Assembly: GCA_003241875.1 (NCBI GenBank) | Contig: QBLU01000017.1 | Location: 1-56,491, forward strand | Length of the DNA: 56,491 nt | From: Alphaproteobacteria bacterium | GTDB taxonomy: Bacteria; Pseudomonadota; Alphaproteobacteria; Sphingomonadales; Sphingomonadaceae | Direction of reading: 5' to 3' | Shown here: piece after piece, positions 41,381 through 49,725 of the stretch | Layout: the number at the start of each line of letters is the position of its first letter | How positions within the stretch are numbered: the first letter of the stretch is position 1 | Notes under the pieces: model-generated | The model's input: the letters and a program-made list of their open reading frames with translations, nothing else | What the model was told of the DNA's origin: nothing | The model's database searches: none | Position numbers and translations under genes: made by a program

Positions 41381-41412
41381 GGCGTGGGGGGCTCGGTCAC
41401 CGCGAGCAGCGC

Positions 41413-42669
41413 TCAGCGATCCAGCCCATAGACATCCTCGCGAAACCCGACTGCCCCGCCGCCGTCCATCGCGGTCAGGTACGTCAAATACACCGGCACC
41501 TGCACGGCCAGCGGCACCGCCTGTTCGGGAGCCTTGCCAGCGCTGCGGATCGAGCGGCCGAGCAGCCATTTGCCCAGCGACGCCGCATCCTCCAGTCGGA
41601 TGCAGCCGTTGCTGAAATGCCGGTCCGCCGGCTTGAACAAATGGCGGTCGGGCGTGTCGTGCAGATAGATGCCGAGGTCGTTGGGGAACATGAACTTGAC
41701 CCGTCCCATCGAATTGCCGCCGCCGGGCAATTGGCGCAGGCGCAGCTCCTGCGTGCCCGCCGCCACCGCCCGCCAGTCGATGGCGCTCGCCGGCAGGCGT
41801 TGCGGCGTCGTGCTCCAGTCCGACAGTGCCTCGAAGCCCATCGCCTTCAGCGACCGCCCGGCGAGCACTTTCGGCGCCACCAGCGTCTGCGCCAGGTCGA
41901 CCGGCACGTTCCAATAGGGGTTGAGGATCGCATATTGCAGCATGCCGGCGAGCATCGGCGTCGGCGTCTCCGCCCTGCCGACAACGACCTTCATGGTGCC
42001 GAGCTGGCGGCCGGCCTGATAATACCACAGCCGCCCCGACGACGCGTCGACGACGACGTGATGGGTCCAGGGGCCGGGCAGCACCCGTGCCCGGTCGAGA
42101 TTGCGCTGCAGCCGCTCCAGCGTGTCGCGGTCGGCGCCTTCGGCCTGCGCCTGCGCCACCAGGCCGCGAAGCCGCACGTAATGCGGGCTCATCCAGCCCA
42201 TCGTCGCGACATAATCGGCAAAGGGCTGCGGCAATGCCGCGGACCTCAGCACGGCTTCGGGCCCAAGCTTCGAAGGCTTCAGCTTCGGGTCGAGCCAGGT
42301 CATCTCGTCGCGACCCCGCTGGGGCTTGCGCAGGTCGCGGACATAGCGGGCGAGGCTGGTCGACAGCAGCACTTCGGCCTTTGCCATCGCACGGGGCTCA
42401 CCGCCGGCGGCAGCGGCGATGGCGTCGCGGAGCTTGTGCGGCTTGTACGACGACGGCTTCAGGCCATCGGCATCGGCGGTGGCAAGATTATCGACCAGCG
42501 CCGCCGCCTGCGGCAGGATCGCGCCATCCGCCGCCCAGAGCGGCTGGAAACCGCGCGCGGCGTAGAAGTCGCGCACATCGCCGCGTGCCGCGTTGCGAAT
42601 GGCGGCCCTCAGGTCGGCCGGCTGTGCAAAAGCCGGCGCTGCCAGCGCGGCAGCGACGACAACGCGCAC
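41413..42669 (-). CDS. exported L,D-transpeptidase (YcbB-type)
   Basis: A 418-aa periplasmic enzyme that makes 3-3 peptidoglycan cross-links or attaches proteins to peptidoglycan. The catalytic motif HFSNGCIR carries Cys356; GIYLHDTP is the substrate-side histidine region. The N-terminal two thirds hold a peptidoglycan-binding-like scaffold and the YVRLRGLV segment seen in YcbB/LdtD proteins. The start is hard to fix: the GTG at 42669 gives MRVVVAAALAAPAFAQP, a fair signal peptide, but has no clear ribosome site. The frame is open further, overlapping the small lipoprotein gene upstream, so coupling with it is likely. Confidence 0.85.
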   Translation of the reverse strand: MRVVVAAALAAPAFAQPADLRAAIRNAARGDVRDFYAARGFQPLWAADGAILPQAAALVDNLATADADGLKPSSYKPHKLRDAIAAAAGGEPRAMAKAEVLLSTSLARYVRDLRKPQRGRDEMTWLDPKLKPSKLGPEAVLRSAALPQPFADYVATMGWMSPHYVRLRGLVAQAQAEGADRDTLERLQRNLDRARVLPGPWTHHVVVDASSGRLWYYQAGRQLGTMKVVVGRAETPTPMLAGMLQYAILNPYWNVPVDLAQTLVAPKVLAGRSLKAMGFEALSDWSTTPQRLPASAIDWRAVAAGTQELRLRQLPGGGNSMGRVKFMFPNDLGIYLHDTPDRHLFKPADRHFSNGCIRLEDAASLGKWLLGRSIRSAGKAPEQAVPLAVQVPVYLTYLTAMDGGGAVGFREDVYGLDR

Positions 42670-42713
42670 CAGCCAGCGGGAAACCCCGGCGTTCGGCGTT
42701 CCCCGCGGCAGGA

Positions 42714-42980
42714 TCAGCCGCGCTCCCCGCGACGGGTCGGCATCGGCGGCAACGGCGGCGGCGGCGGCACGTAGTTGGCGTGGTAGATGCCGTCGGACGT
42801 GTAATAGCCGTCGATGATACCGTCGCCATCGCGGTCGGCCGCGACGCTGCCGGCAACCGCGCCCTGGGGCGCCGGGGGCGGCGGCGGCGGCAACGGTGCC
42901 GCCGCGACTTCGGCGCGCTGCGCACAGGCGCCGAGCGCGAGGCTGCCAAAGGCCGCCAGAGCCAGAATTTGGATACGCAC
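42714..42980 (-). CDS. small proline-rich lipoprotein with a calcium-loop-like motif
   Basis: An 88-aa lipoprotein. The GTG start at 42980 is preceded by GGAGGCTCTC. The signal ends in the lipobox ALGAC with Cys19. The mature chain has two polyproline runs (about 29-37 and 72-79) flanking DRDGDGIIDG, an EF-hand/type-3-repeat-like Asp loop, and the YYTSDGIYHANYVP segment. A proline-rich lipoprotein next to an L,D-transpeptidase gene might be an envelope spacer or anchor. No known family name comes to mind. Confidence 0.72.
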   Translation of the reverse strand: MRIQILALAAFGSLALGACAQRAEVAAAPLPPPPPPAPQGAVAGSVAADRDGDGIIDGYYTSDGIYHANYVPPPPPLPPMPTRRGERG

Positions 42981-43093
42981 GAGAGCCTCCACTTTCACCA
43001 GAACCGCTATCGGGAATGTCCGGGGAAAGCTTGCGGGCCAATGAACAAGACCGCGGCGTGGCGGCAGGTCGAGCGCATTTCGAGACAATATGA

Positions 43094-43126
43094 GCGGCGC
43101 CCCTCCCCGCGCGGAAGGAGCGCCGC
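43094..43126 (-). terminator. probable terminator of the second TonB receptor gene
   Basis: GCGGCGC (43094-43100) pairs with GCGCCGC (43120-43126), extended by partial pairing inside the loop, eight bases past the receptor stop in the minus direction and followed by TCATATTGTC. The T content after the stem is modest. Confidence 0.5.
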
Positions 43127-43134
43127 CTTGCGCC

Positions 43135-45453
43135 CTAGAAGCGGAAGCCGCCGGTGATGCTCCAGGTCCGCGGATCGCCGTAGTAGACGGTCTGGATATT
43201 GCCGACCGACGAGAACTCCTGCCCGTCGGTGCGATAGAGCGTGTTGGCGAGGTTCTTGACGCCGCCGCGGACATAGAATTTCCCGCCCGAAGCGTCATAC
43301 TGGACATAGGCATTCGCCAGCCAATAGCCGGGCTCGGTCAGGCCCGGGCGGTTGTCGACCGACAGGAAATGCTTGTCGACAAAGCGCGCGTCGCCACCCA
43401 GCGTGATCGACCCGGCGCTCCCGAGCGGGATGGTATAGTCGGTGCCGAGCGTCAGCGTGATCGGCGGCGCGAACGCCGGCCTGCAGGTGATCGCGGCGCC
43501 GGTCGGGTTGCACGAGAAGGTCGATGGCGGCACGCGGCGGCCGTCGTTGAACTCCTGGTACTTGGCGTCGAGGTAACCGAACGCCATGCGCAGGTTCCAG
43601 TTGTTGACCGGGCGCACCGCGGCCTCGGCCTCGATGCCCCAGATGCGCAGCTTGCCGGCATTGATGACCGGGAACACGCCGGTGTTCGCCGCACCCACGG
43701 TGCCGCCGCCGACGCGGGCCTGGAAATCGGTATAGTCGCTGTAGAAGACGTCGCCCGACAGGCGGACCTTGCCGCCCATGAACACGCCCTTGGCGCCGGC
43801 CTCGTAGGTCCAGACTTTCTCGGGCTCGAACCGCGTCACCAGCGTCGGCGTGCCATTGACCACCAGCGTCAGGTCGTTGAGCGAGTTGGCGCGGCCGTTG
43901 AAGCCGCCCGACTTGAAGCCGCGGCTGGCCGAAACATACAGCAGCGTGTCGTCGACCGGCTTGAACGACAGCGTCGCCATCGGCGTCCAGGCGTCGAAGC
44001 TGGCGGTGTTGTCGCCATTCAGCGGCGGCGGCAGATTGTCGGGAAAGGCAAAGCGGCCGACCAGTGCCGGCAGGTTCGATGCCGTCGTGGTGACGCGATT
44101 GTAGCTGCGATCCTCCTTGGTATAGCGCAGGCCCGCGGTCAGCGAGAGCCGGTCGGTGAAATCATAGGTCGCCTGGCCGAACGCCGCGTACGACTTGGTG
44201 TTCTGCACGTCGTCGATGAAGCGGGTGAAGGTTACCGGGCCGCCGAGGAAGGTGAACAGGTCGTCGGCATAGGCTTCCTGGTGCGAACGCACGGTCTCGT
44301 TGAGATAATAGAGCCCGAACACGCCCTTGAACTTGCCGGCATCCCATTTCAGCTGCACTTCCTGGCTGAACTGGTTCTGGTCGACGCCGACGAAGACATC
44401 GCCGAGCTCGGCCTGGGTGGCGTCGATATCGATGAAGAAGTCGGGCCGCAGCTTGCGATAGGCGGTGATCGACGTCAGGCTGAAGACGTCCGACAGCTCG
44501 ACATTGGCGGTCAGCGACACGCCCCAATGGTCGAGGCGCTGGCCCTCGCCGTTGCGGAAACTGGTCGAGGCCTTGTAGTCATAGGGGCCATAGGGATTGG
44601 CGGGCACCAGCGTCCGGACGCCGACCGGGAACAGGCTGGTCTGGATCAGCGGCGTCGTCGCATAGCCGAGCGTCAGAGCGTTGCGCTGGCGGGTATAGTC
44701 ACCCGACAGGATCAGCTCGACCGTCTCGGCCGGCTTGGCGCGGAGGATGGCGCGGGCGCTGATGCCGTTGCGGTCGTTGTATTCCTTGCCGGTCAGCGGA
44801 TCGGTGACGATGCCGTCGCGCTTGTCCCACTGGCCGGCCAGCGACAGCGCCACCTTGTCGGCCACCAGCGGTGCCGAGACATAGCCGTTGAGCAGGATCT
44901 GGTTGTAGCTGCCGTACTGGGCGCTGGCCTCGCCCTTGAAGACGCCGAGATCGGGCTTTTTCGACACGATGGAGACGGCCCCTCCGATGGTGTTCTTGCC
45001 GTACAGCGTGCCCTGCGGCCCGCGCAGCACCTCGATGCGCTCGACATCGTTGAGGCTGAGCAGCGCGCCCTGGATGCGGCTGAGATAGACGCCGTCGACA
45101 TAGACGCCGACCGCCGGATCGAAGGTCTGCAGGGCGTCGGGCTGGCCGATGCCGCGGATGAAGATGTTGGCGCTGGCGGCGGACCCGCGACCCTGGACGA
45201 TGTTGAGGTTGGGCGACGTGCCCTGCAGGCCGGCCAGGTCGACGGCCTGGAGCTTCTGGAGGTCGGCGGCGCCAAAGGCGGTGACCGCGACCGGCACATC
45301 GATCAGCCGCTCGTCGCGGCGCCGCGCGGTGACGATGATCTCGGCATCGGCGCCGACGCCTTCGCTGGTCGCCTGGGCCGCCACCGGGGCCACCGGCAGC
45401 AGCGCCGAGACGGCGACGCCGAAAGCCAGAGCGGTGCGAATCGAGATAGCCAT
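43135..45453 (-). CDS. TonB-dependent outer-membrane receptor
   Basis: A 772-aa receptor. The signal peptide (1-27, ending PVAAQ) is followed by AEIIVTARRRDERL as the TonB-box region, a plug ending in IEVLRGPQGTLYGKNTIGG, and a long barrel finishing in a terminal Phe (TGGFRF). This is the type common in sphingomonads for hydrophobic or carbohydrate substrates; the ligand cannot be told. GGGGAGACAAAC precedes the ATG. It diverges from a TetR regulator and has a promoter with an overlapping palindrome between the two genes. Confidence 0.9.
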   Translation of the reverse strand: MAISIRTALAFGVAVSALLPVAPVAAQATSEGVGADAEIIVTARRRDERLIDVPVAVTAFGAADLQKLQAVDLAGLQGTSPNLNIVQGRGSAASANIFIRGIGQPDALQTFDPAVGVYVDGVYLSRIQGALLSLNDVERIEVLRGPQGTLYGKNTIGGAVSIVSKKPDLGVFKGEASAQYGSYNQILLNGYVSAPLVADKVALSLAGQWDKRDGIVTDPLTGKEYNDRNGISARAILRAKPAETVELILSGDYTRQRNALTLGYATTPLIQTSLFPVGVRTLVPANPYGPYDYKASTSFRNGEGQRLDHWGVSLTANVELSDVFSLTSITAYRKLRPDFFIDIDATQAELGDVFVGVDQNQFSQEVQLKWDAGKFKGVFGLYYLNETVRSHQEAYADDLFTFLGGPVTFTRFIDDVQNTKSYAAFGQATYDFTDRLSLTAGLRYTKEDRSYNRVTTTASNLPALVGRFAFPDNLPPPLNGDNTASFDAWTPMATLSFKPVDDTLLYVSASRGFKSGGFNGRANSLNDLTLVVNGTPTLVTRFEPEKVWTYEAGAKGVFMGGKVRLSGDVFYSDYTDFQARVGGGTVGAANTGVFPVINAGKLRIWGIEAEAAVRPVNNWNLRMAFGYLDAKYQEFNDGRRVPPSTFSCNPTGAAITCRPAFAPPITLTLGTDYTIPLGSAGSITLGGDARFVDKHFLSVDNRPGLTEPGYWLANAYVQYDASGGKFYVRGGVKNLANTLYRTDGQEFSSVGNIQTVYYGDPRTWSITGGFRF

Positions 45454-45503
45454 GTTTGTCTCCCCACGGTTCCGCGCATAACGGTTGCGCATCGTTGGAG
45501 CGT

Positions 45504-45532
45504 GCAATACTGAAACCTGAACCACTATTCAA
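45504..45532 (-). promoter_or_regulatory. putative sigma-70 promoter of the TonB receptor gene
   Basis: On the minus strand TTGAAT (45532-45527) and TATTGC (45509-45504) are spaced by 17 bases, a good -35/-10 pair for this GC-rich genome. The start of transcription would be near 45497, leaving a leader of about 44 bases. Confidence 0.5.
45518..45531. promoter_or_regulatory. candidate TetR operator
   Basis: TGAA-CCACTA-TTCA is an inverted repeat that spans the -35 box and spacer of the receptor promoter and lies 22 bases before the tetR ATG. A second TGAAACC is next to it (45511-45517). Binding here could block both divergent genes. Confidence 0.4.
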
Positions 45533-45552
45533 CTAGGCGTAGAAAACCGACG

Positions 45553-46185
45553 ATGAATGTGCCCGATAAGCCACAATCACCGGCAGCGACGGAGCCAGCC
45601 GACAAGACGCCCCGCACCGAACGCGGCCGCCGTACGCTGCGCGCCATCCTCGATGCCGCGGCGGAAGAGTTCGGGGAGCGCGGCTATCACGAGGGCTCGA
45701 TCGCCCGCATCGCCCAGCGCGGCGGCGTCGCCATCGGCAGTTTCTACACCTATTTCGATTCGAAGGAGGCGATCTTCCGCGCGCTCGTTGCCGACATGAG
45801 CCGCCAGGTCCGCGAGACGGTGGCGCCCGTCATCCTCGCCGCCCCCGACCGACTGGCGGGTGAACGTGCCGGCATCGCCGCTTTCATCGCCTTCGTCCGC
45901 CAGCACAAGGCGCTGTACCGCATCATCGACGAAAGCGCCTTCGTCGCGGAAGACGCCTATCGCCGCCATTACCGAGAAATCGCCGAGGGCTATGCCGCCT
46001 CGCTGACCGCCGCCCATGGCCGCGGCGAGATTTCGGACGGCGACATGACCATCCGCGCCTGGGCGATCATGGGCATGAACGTCTTCCTCGGCCTGCGCTT
46101 CGGCGTCTGGGACGAAAGCCTGTCACCCGAGGCTGTCGCCGACGTTGCCGCCGGGCTCGTCAGCAACGGCCTGGCAGCCCCCTAG
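45553..46185 (+). CDS. TetR/AcrR-family transcriptional regulator
   Basis: A 210-aa repressor-type protein. The helix-turn-helix lies at residues 48-67 (GSIARIAQRGGVAIGSFYTY) inside a typical TetR N-terminal domain, followed by a helical ligand-binding domain. The ATG at 45553 has only a weak ribosome site (AAAACCGACG). It is divergent from the TonB receptor gene with 99 bases between starts, so it probably regulates that gene and itself in response to the receptor's substrate. Confidence 0.88.
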   Translation: MNVPDKPQSPAATEPADKTPRTERGRRTLRAILDAAAEEFGERGYHEGSIARIAQRGGVAIGSFYTYFDSKEAIFRALVADMSRQVRETVAPVILAAPDRLAGERAGIAAFIAFVRQHKALYRIIDESAFVAEDAYRRHYREIAEGYAASLTAAHGRGEISDGDMTIRAWAIMGMNVFLGLRFGVWDESLSPEAVADVAAGLVSNGLAAP

Positions 46186-46216
46186 ACTCGCGTTCGGTTC
46201 AGTATGAACCCGAAAG

Positions 46217-46313
46217 CCCGCTCAGGCTGAGCTTGTCGAAGCCGTATCGCAGGGCGCGAAGCCGCGTCGCATGGCGGTGCTCGCCAGGGCTTCGACAGGC
46301 TCAGCCCGAGCGG
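46217..46313. repeat. inverted repeat, CCCGCTCAGGCTGAGC family (copy 3)
   Basis: The left arm from 46217 is intact; the right arm is CTTCGACAGGCTCAGCCCGAGCGG. The spacer (about 49 bases) is longer than in copies 1 and 4. The flank TTGAAGGCAATCAACTCT (46320-46337) matches the flank of copy 1 with one change and overlaps the carbonic anhydrase stop codon. Confidence 0.8.
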
Positions 46314-46335
46314 ATCATTTTGAAGGCAATCAACT

Positions 46336-46974
46336 CTAAACCAGCACGCGCCCCGGCTGCGGCACGTCGTCGAGCACCGTCGTCGCGTCGATCTCGAGCA
46401 GCGGCTCGAGATGGCCGTTGCGCATGTCATAGACCCAGCCGTGCAGGCACAGCCCGGTCTGGCGCGCGAACGCCCCCTGCACCGTCGCGGTATGGGCCAG
46501 CTTCACCAACTGGTCGCGGACATTGCACTCGACAAAGCGGTTCACCCGGGCCTCGCGCTCGGGCAGCGCATCGATTTCCGGGGCATGGTTGGCATGAACT
46601 TCGCGGGCATTTTCCAGCCAGCGATCGATCGGGCCCTCCACGCCGCCATCGAGCGCCGCCATGATGCCGCCGCAGCCATAGTGGCCGCAGACGATGATAT
46701 GCGGCACCTCGAGCACGTCGACGGCATATTGCAGCACCGCCATCAGGTTGAGATCAGCGGTCGACACGAGATTGGCGACGTTGCGATGGATGAACAGGCC
46801 GCCGGGGGTCGAATCGGTCATCTGATCGGGCGAGACCCGGCTGTCGCTGCAGCCGATCCACAGGAACTCGGGCCGCTGCCCGACGAGGTGACGGCTGAAA
46901 TAGTCGGGATCGTCGTGGAGCTGCTCGGCCGCCCAGGCGCGGTTGGCGAGCAGCAGCTGCTTGTATTCGTTCAT
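46336..46974 (-). CDS. beta-class carbonic anhydrase
   Basis: Interconverts carbon dioxide and bicarbonate. The 212-aa protein has the zinc ligands Cys42 (in CSDSR, with Asp44 and Arg46), His98 and Cys101 (HYGC), which is the full beta-class set. GGLFIHRNVANLV and the helical arm fit the plant/E. coli Can-like clade. Its start overlaps the SulP transporter stop as ATGA, so the two act together, probably supplying or balancing bicarbonate at the membrane. Confidence 0.95.
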   Translation of the reverse strand: MNEYKQLLLANRAWAAEQLHDDPDYFSRHLVGQRPEFLWIGCSDSRVSPDQMTDSTPGGLFIHRNVANLVSTADLNLMAVLQYAVDVLEVPHIIVCGHYGCGGIMAALDGGVEGPIDRWLENAREVHANHAPEIDALPEREARVNRFVECNVRDQLVKLAHTATVQGAFARQTGLCLHGWVYDMRNGHLEPLLEIDATTVLDDVPQPGRVLV

Positions 46975-48569
46975 GCGAAACGCACCTTCTTGATCGGCGC
47001 CTGGATCTGCGAGGCGGTGCGGCCGGTGGCATCGCCCTTGACCAGCACCGTGATACCACGAAACGGCGCGCCCTTCGCAAAGGCGTTGATGATGTCGATG
47101 TTATCGAGGTCGACATAGCTGGTTGCCGACAGGTCGATGAGCACGTCGCAATTGTCCGGGATACGCGACAGCGCCCGCTGCAACTGTACCTTGTGGATGA
47201 AATACAGGTCGCGGCGCGCCCGGACCATGCAGGTGTTACCGTTCTCGACATAGCTGACCGCGGTGCTGAAATTGCGCGCGATGACAAAGATGAAGCCGAT
47301 GACCAGCCCGATGACGATGCCGCGCAAAAGGTCGGTGAACAGGATCGCCACGATGGTCGTCAGGAACGGAACGAACTGCGTCCAGCCATGGCTCCAGCGT
47401 TCGAAATACAGCTTGGGCTTGGTCAGTTTGTAGCCGGTCATGATCAGCACCGCGGCGAGTGCCGACAGCGGTATCAGGTTGAGGACAAACGGGATCAGCA
47501 GCACGCTCAGCAACAGCCAGGTGCCGTGCAGCATCGTCGACAGCCTGCTGTCGGCACCCGATTCGACGTTCGCCGAACTGCGCACGATGACCGACGTCAC
47601 CGGGATGCCGCCGATGAGGCCCGACACCAGATTGCCGGCGCCCTGGGCCAGCAATTCGCGATTCTTGTCGGTGACCCGGCGCTTGGGATCGATCTCGTCG
47701 ACAGCCTTGACGCTGAGCAGCGATTCGAGGCTGGCGACGATGGCGATGGTGACCGCCACCACCCACATCGTGCTGCTGCCGATCGCGCTGAAATCGGGCG
47801 TCCGGAACAGGCCGAGGAATTCGCTGGTGGACTGGGGTACCGGCACCTGGACCAGATGTTCGGGCCCGATTGCCAGTCCGGGCGCCACCATCCCGAACAC
47901 GCTGTTGGCGACCACGCCGAAGACCACGACGACCAGCGGCCCCGGCAGCAATTTCAGCGGGCCCTCCTTGGGCCGTGCCTTTTCCCACCAGATCATGAAG
48001 GCGATCGACGCTGCTGCGATCAGCGCCGAACCCCAGATGATCTGTTCCCGCAGCAGCATCGACAGATGGCTGAACGTGTTGCCGCCGCCAGGCTCGTTGA
48101 ACGAGAAACTGCCCTCGTAATCGCCATTATAGCCAATGGCATAGGGCAACTGTTTCAGAATGAGGATGATGCCGATGGCAGCGAGCATGCCGACGATGAC
48201 CGATGACGGCACGAACTCGCTGAGCACGCCGGCGCGGGTCAGCGAGAACAGCAGTTGCAGCGCGCCGGCGAGGCAGACGGCGAGCAGGAAGACCTCATAG
48301 CTCGGCAGCCGCTCGATGGCGCCGAAGACGATCGCGGTCAGTCCGGCGGCCGGGCCGCTGACCGACAACGGCGAGCCGCTGATCGCACCGATGACGATGC
48401 CGCCGACAACGCCGGCGATCAGCCCGGAGAACAGCGGCGCGCCCGAAGCGAGCGCGACACCGAGGCAAAGCGGCAAGGCGACCAGTGCCACGACAATCGA
48501 GGCCGGCAGGTCGGCCCGCCAGCTGGAGAACAGGCCCCGTTTGTCTGCCGCTACCCTCTTGCTCGCCAT
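46971..48569 (-). CDS. SulP-family anion transporter with STAS domain
   Basis: A 532-aa transporter. The membrane part has about 12-14 helices with AALPLCLGVALASGAP and the family loop ISGSPLSVSGPAAGLTA; the C-terminal STAS domain runs from about residue 435 (DVLIDLSATSYVDLDNIDIINAF). SulP members carry sulfate, bicarbonate or dicarboxylates. Coupling to a carbonic anhydrase favours bicarbonate, as in other SulP-anhydrase operons. The ATG is preceded by GGGAGATCG. Confidence 0.92.
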   Translation of the reverse strand: MASKRVAADKRGLFSSWRADLPASIVVALVALPLCLGVALASGAPLFSGLIAGVVGGIVIGAISGSPLSVSGPAAGLTAIVFGAIERLPSYEVFLLAVCLAGALQLLFSLTRAGVLSEFVPSSVIVGMLAAIGIILILKQLPYAIGYNGDYEGSFSFNEPGGGNTFSHLSMLLREQIIWGSALIAAASIAFMIWWEKARPKEGPLKLLPGPLVVVVFGVVANSVFGMVAPGLAIGPEHLVQVPVPQSTSEFLGLFRTPDFSAIGSSTMWVVAVTIAIVASLESLLSVKAVDEIDPKRRVTDKNRELLAQGAGNLVSGLIGGIPVTSVIVRSSANVESGADSRLSTMLHGTWLLLSVLLIPFVLNLIPLSALAAVLIMTGYKLTKPKLYFERWSHGWTQFVPFLTTIVAILFTDLLRGIVIGLVIGFIFVIARNFSTAVSYVENGNTCMVRARRDLYFIHKVQLQRALSRIPDNCDVLIDLSATSYVDLDNIDIINAFAKGAPFRGITVLVKGDATGRTASQIQAPIKKVRFA

Positions 48570-48728
48570 TCGATCTCCCGATCATGCTTCATTACCGTTA
48601 GTTCATCTACCTCGACCTATGCTGCAGTGCAACCAGCAAGCACCTGCCATGGAAATACAATATGGCAGCGGAACGTTCCTGCAAGCACGGCGTTTCACAC
48701 CGCGTCTGCAGCACCGCGGAGACAACCG

Positions 48729-48971
48729 ATGACCGAAATCCATTATCGCATCGTCGAGCATGACGGCGGCTGGACCTACAAGCTCGGCGACGTCTTTGCG
48801 GAGACTTTTCGCACCCATGACGATGCCCTGGCCGCCGCGCGTGCCGTCGCCGCAGAACAACAACTGGGCGGCGAAACCGTTCCGATCAGCTGGCAGGACG
48901 CCGACGGCAAGTGGCACGAGGAGGTCGCCCGGGGCGATGATCGCCCGATTGCCGACGTCATCGACGACTAG
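48729..48971 (+). CDS. DUF2188-type small protein
   Basis: An 80-aa acidic protein, MTEIHYRIVEHDGGWTYKL onward. The pattern (IVEHDGGWTYK, FRTHDDALAAARAVAAEQ, then W-D-D-G-W-like QDADGKWHEE) resembles DUF2188, found in small stress-related proteins of alphaproteobacteria. It is divergent from the SulP gene, and its last 14 bases overlap the end of the convergent membrane gene. Confidence 0.72.
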   Translation: MTEIHYRIVEHDGGWTYKLGDVFAETFRTHDDALAAARAVAAEQQLGGETVPISWQDADGKWHEEVARGDDRPIADVIDD

Positions 48972-49614
48972 CGACGCTGTCCCGCCGCTCCGCCCACCAG
49001 GCCCCGACCATGGTGACACCATAGCCGAACAGCGCCAGCAGCCCCATCTGGACGCCGTTTTCGGTCGCGCCGGAGACCAGCGAGACCATCTGCAGCACCG
49101 TCAGCAGCGCGATGAAACCCGGCGCCGGACCGGCCGACAGGCCCGCATCCTTGCGCAAGGCGATCCAGCCGCCACCGGCCAATGCCACCATGCCCATCTC
49201 CAGCGCCATCTCCGGCTGGGGCAAATTCCACAGGCCAAAGCCGACTTTCAGGCTGTCGAACCACAGGCCGAGGTCGGGCCGGTGCACGACAAGGTCGAGC
49301 AGCCAGTGCGAAAACACCACCAGCGCGACGACGATGCCGGCCCTCGGCACCCCCTGCCACCACCGCGCCGCCACCAGGCCGGCGGCGGCCGACCACAGCA
49401 GCGCCGCCGGCAGGCTGTGCGTCCAGGGCATGTAATAGAGGTCGAGCGGGCTGCCCGGCAGCCCCGGCACGATGCGCAATTTCTCGACGCCGGCCATCAC
49501 CAGCGTCGCCCAGCCGAGGTCGAGCAGCTGGCTGGCACCGATCAGCGGCCATAGCGGCAGCCTCGGGCAGGCGATCTTGCCGGCGATGCCGGCTGCAAAA
49601 TGGCCGACGAACAC
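48958..49614 (-). CDS. multi-pass membrane protein of unknown function
   Basis: A 218-aa protein with about six hydrophobic segments. It opens MFVGHFAAGIAGK and has PWTHSLPAALLW and VVFSHWLLDLVVHRPD; the HxxxH-like histidine pattern at the start and the SHWLLDLVVH segment recall YdjM-like membrane-bound putative metal-dependent hydrolases, though I am not certain. The start is GTG at 49614 with GGGGAGGG upstream. Its end overlaps the DUF2188 gene. Confidence 0.72.
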   Translation of the reverse strand: MFVGHFAAGIAGKIACPRLPLWPLIGASQLLDLGWATLVMAGVEKLRIVPGLPGSPLDLYYMPWTHSLPAALLWSAAAGLVAARWWQGVPRAGIVVALVVFSHWLLDLVVHRPDLGLWFDSLKVGFGLWNLPQPEMALEMGMVALAGGGWIALRKDAGLSAGPAPGFIALLTVLQMVSLVSGATENGVQMGLLALFGYGVTMVGAWWAERRDSVASRR

Positions 49615-49647
49615 CCCGGTGACCCTCCCCTATGACCGAAAACATGG

Positions 49648-49725
49648 CCCGCTCAGGCTGAGCTTGTCGAAGCCGGACATGGTTCGGCCTTGGTGGCGGG
49701 CTTCGACAAGCTCAGCCTGAGCGGG
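49648..49725. repeat. inverted repeat, CCCGCTCAGGCTGAGC family (copy 4)
   Basis: A near-perfect inverted pair (CCCGCTCAGGCTGAGCTTGT from 49648; the mirrored arm ends GAGCGGG at 49725). The right arm covers the last codons and the stop of the DoxX-family gene, so the repeat has become part of that gene. Confidence 0.85.

Noticed and set aside
43090-45513. 807-codon open frame on the plus strand opposite the TonB receptor
   Set aside because: Antisense shadow: the minus strand encodes a full receptor with plug and barrel, and the plus frame has no start signal or family match.
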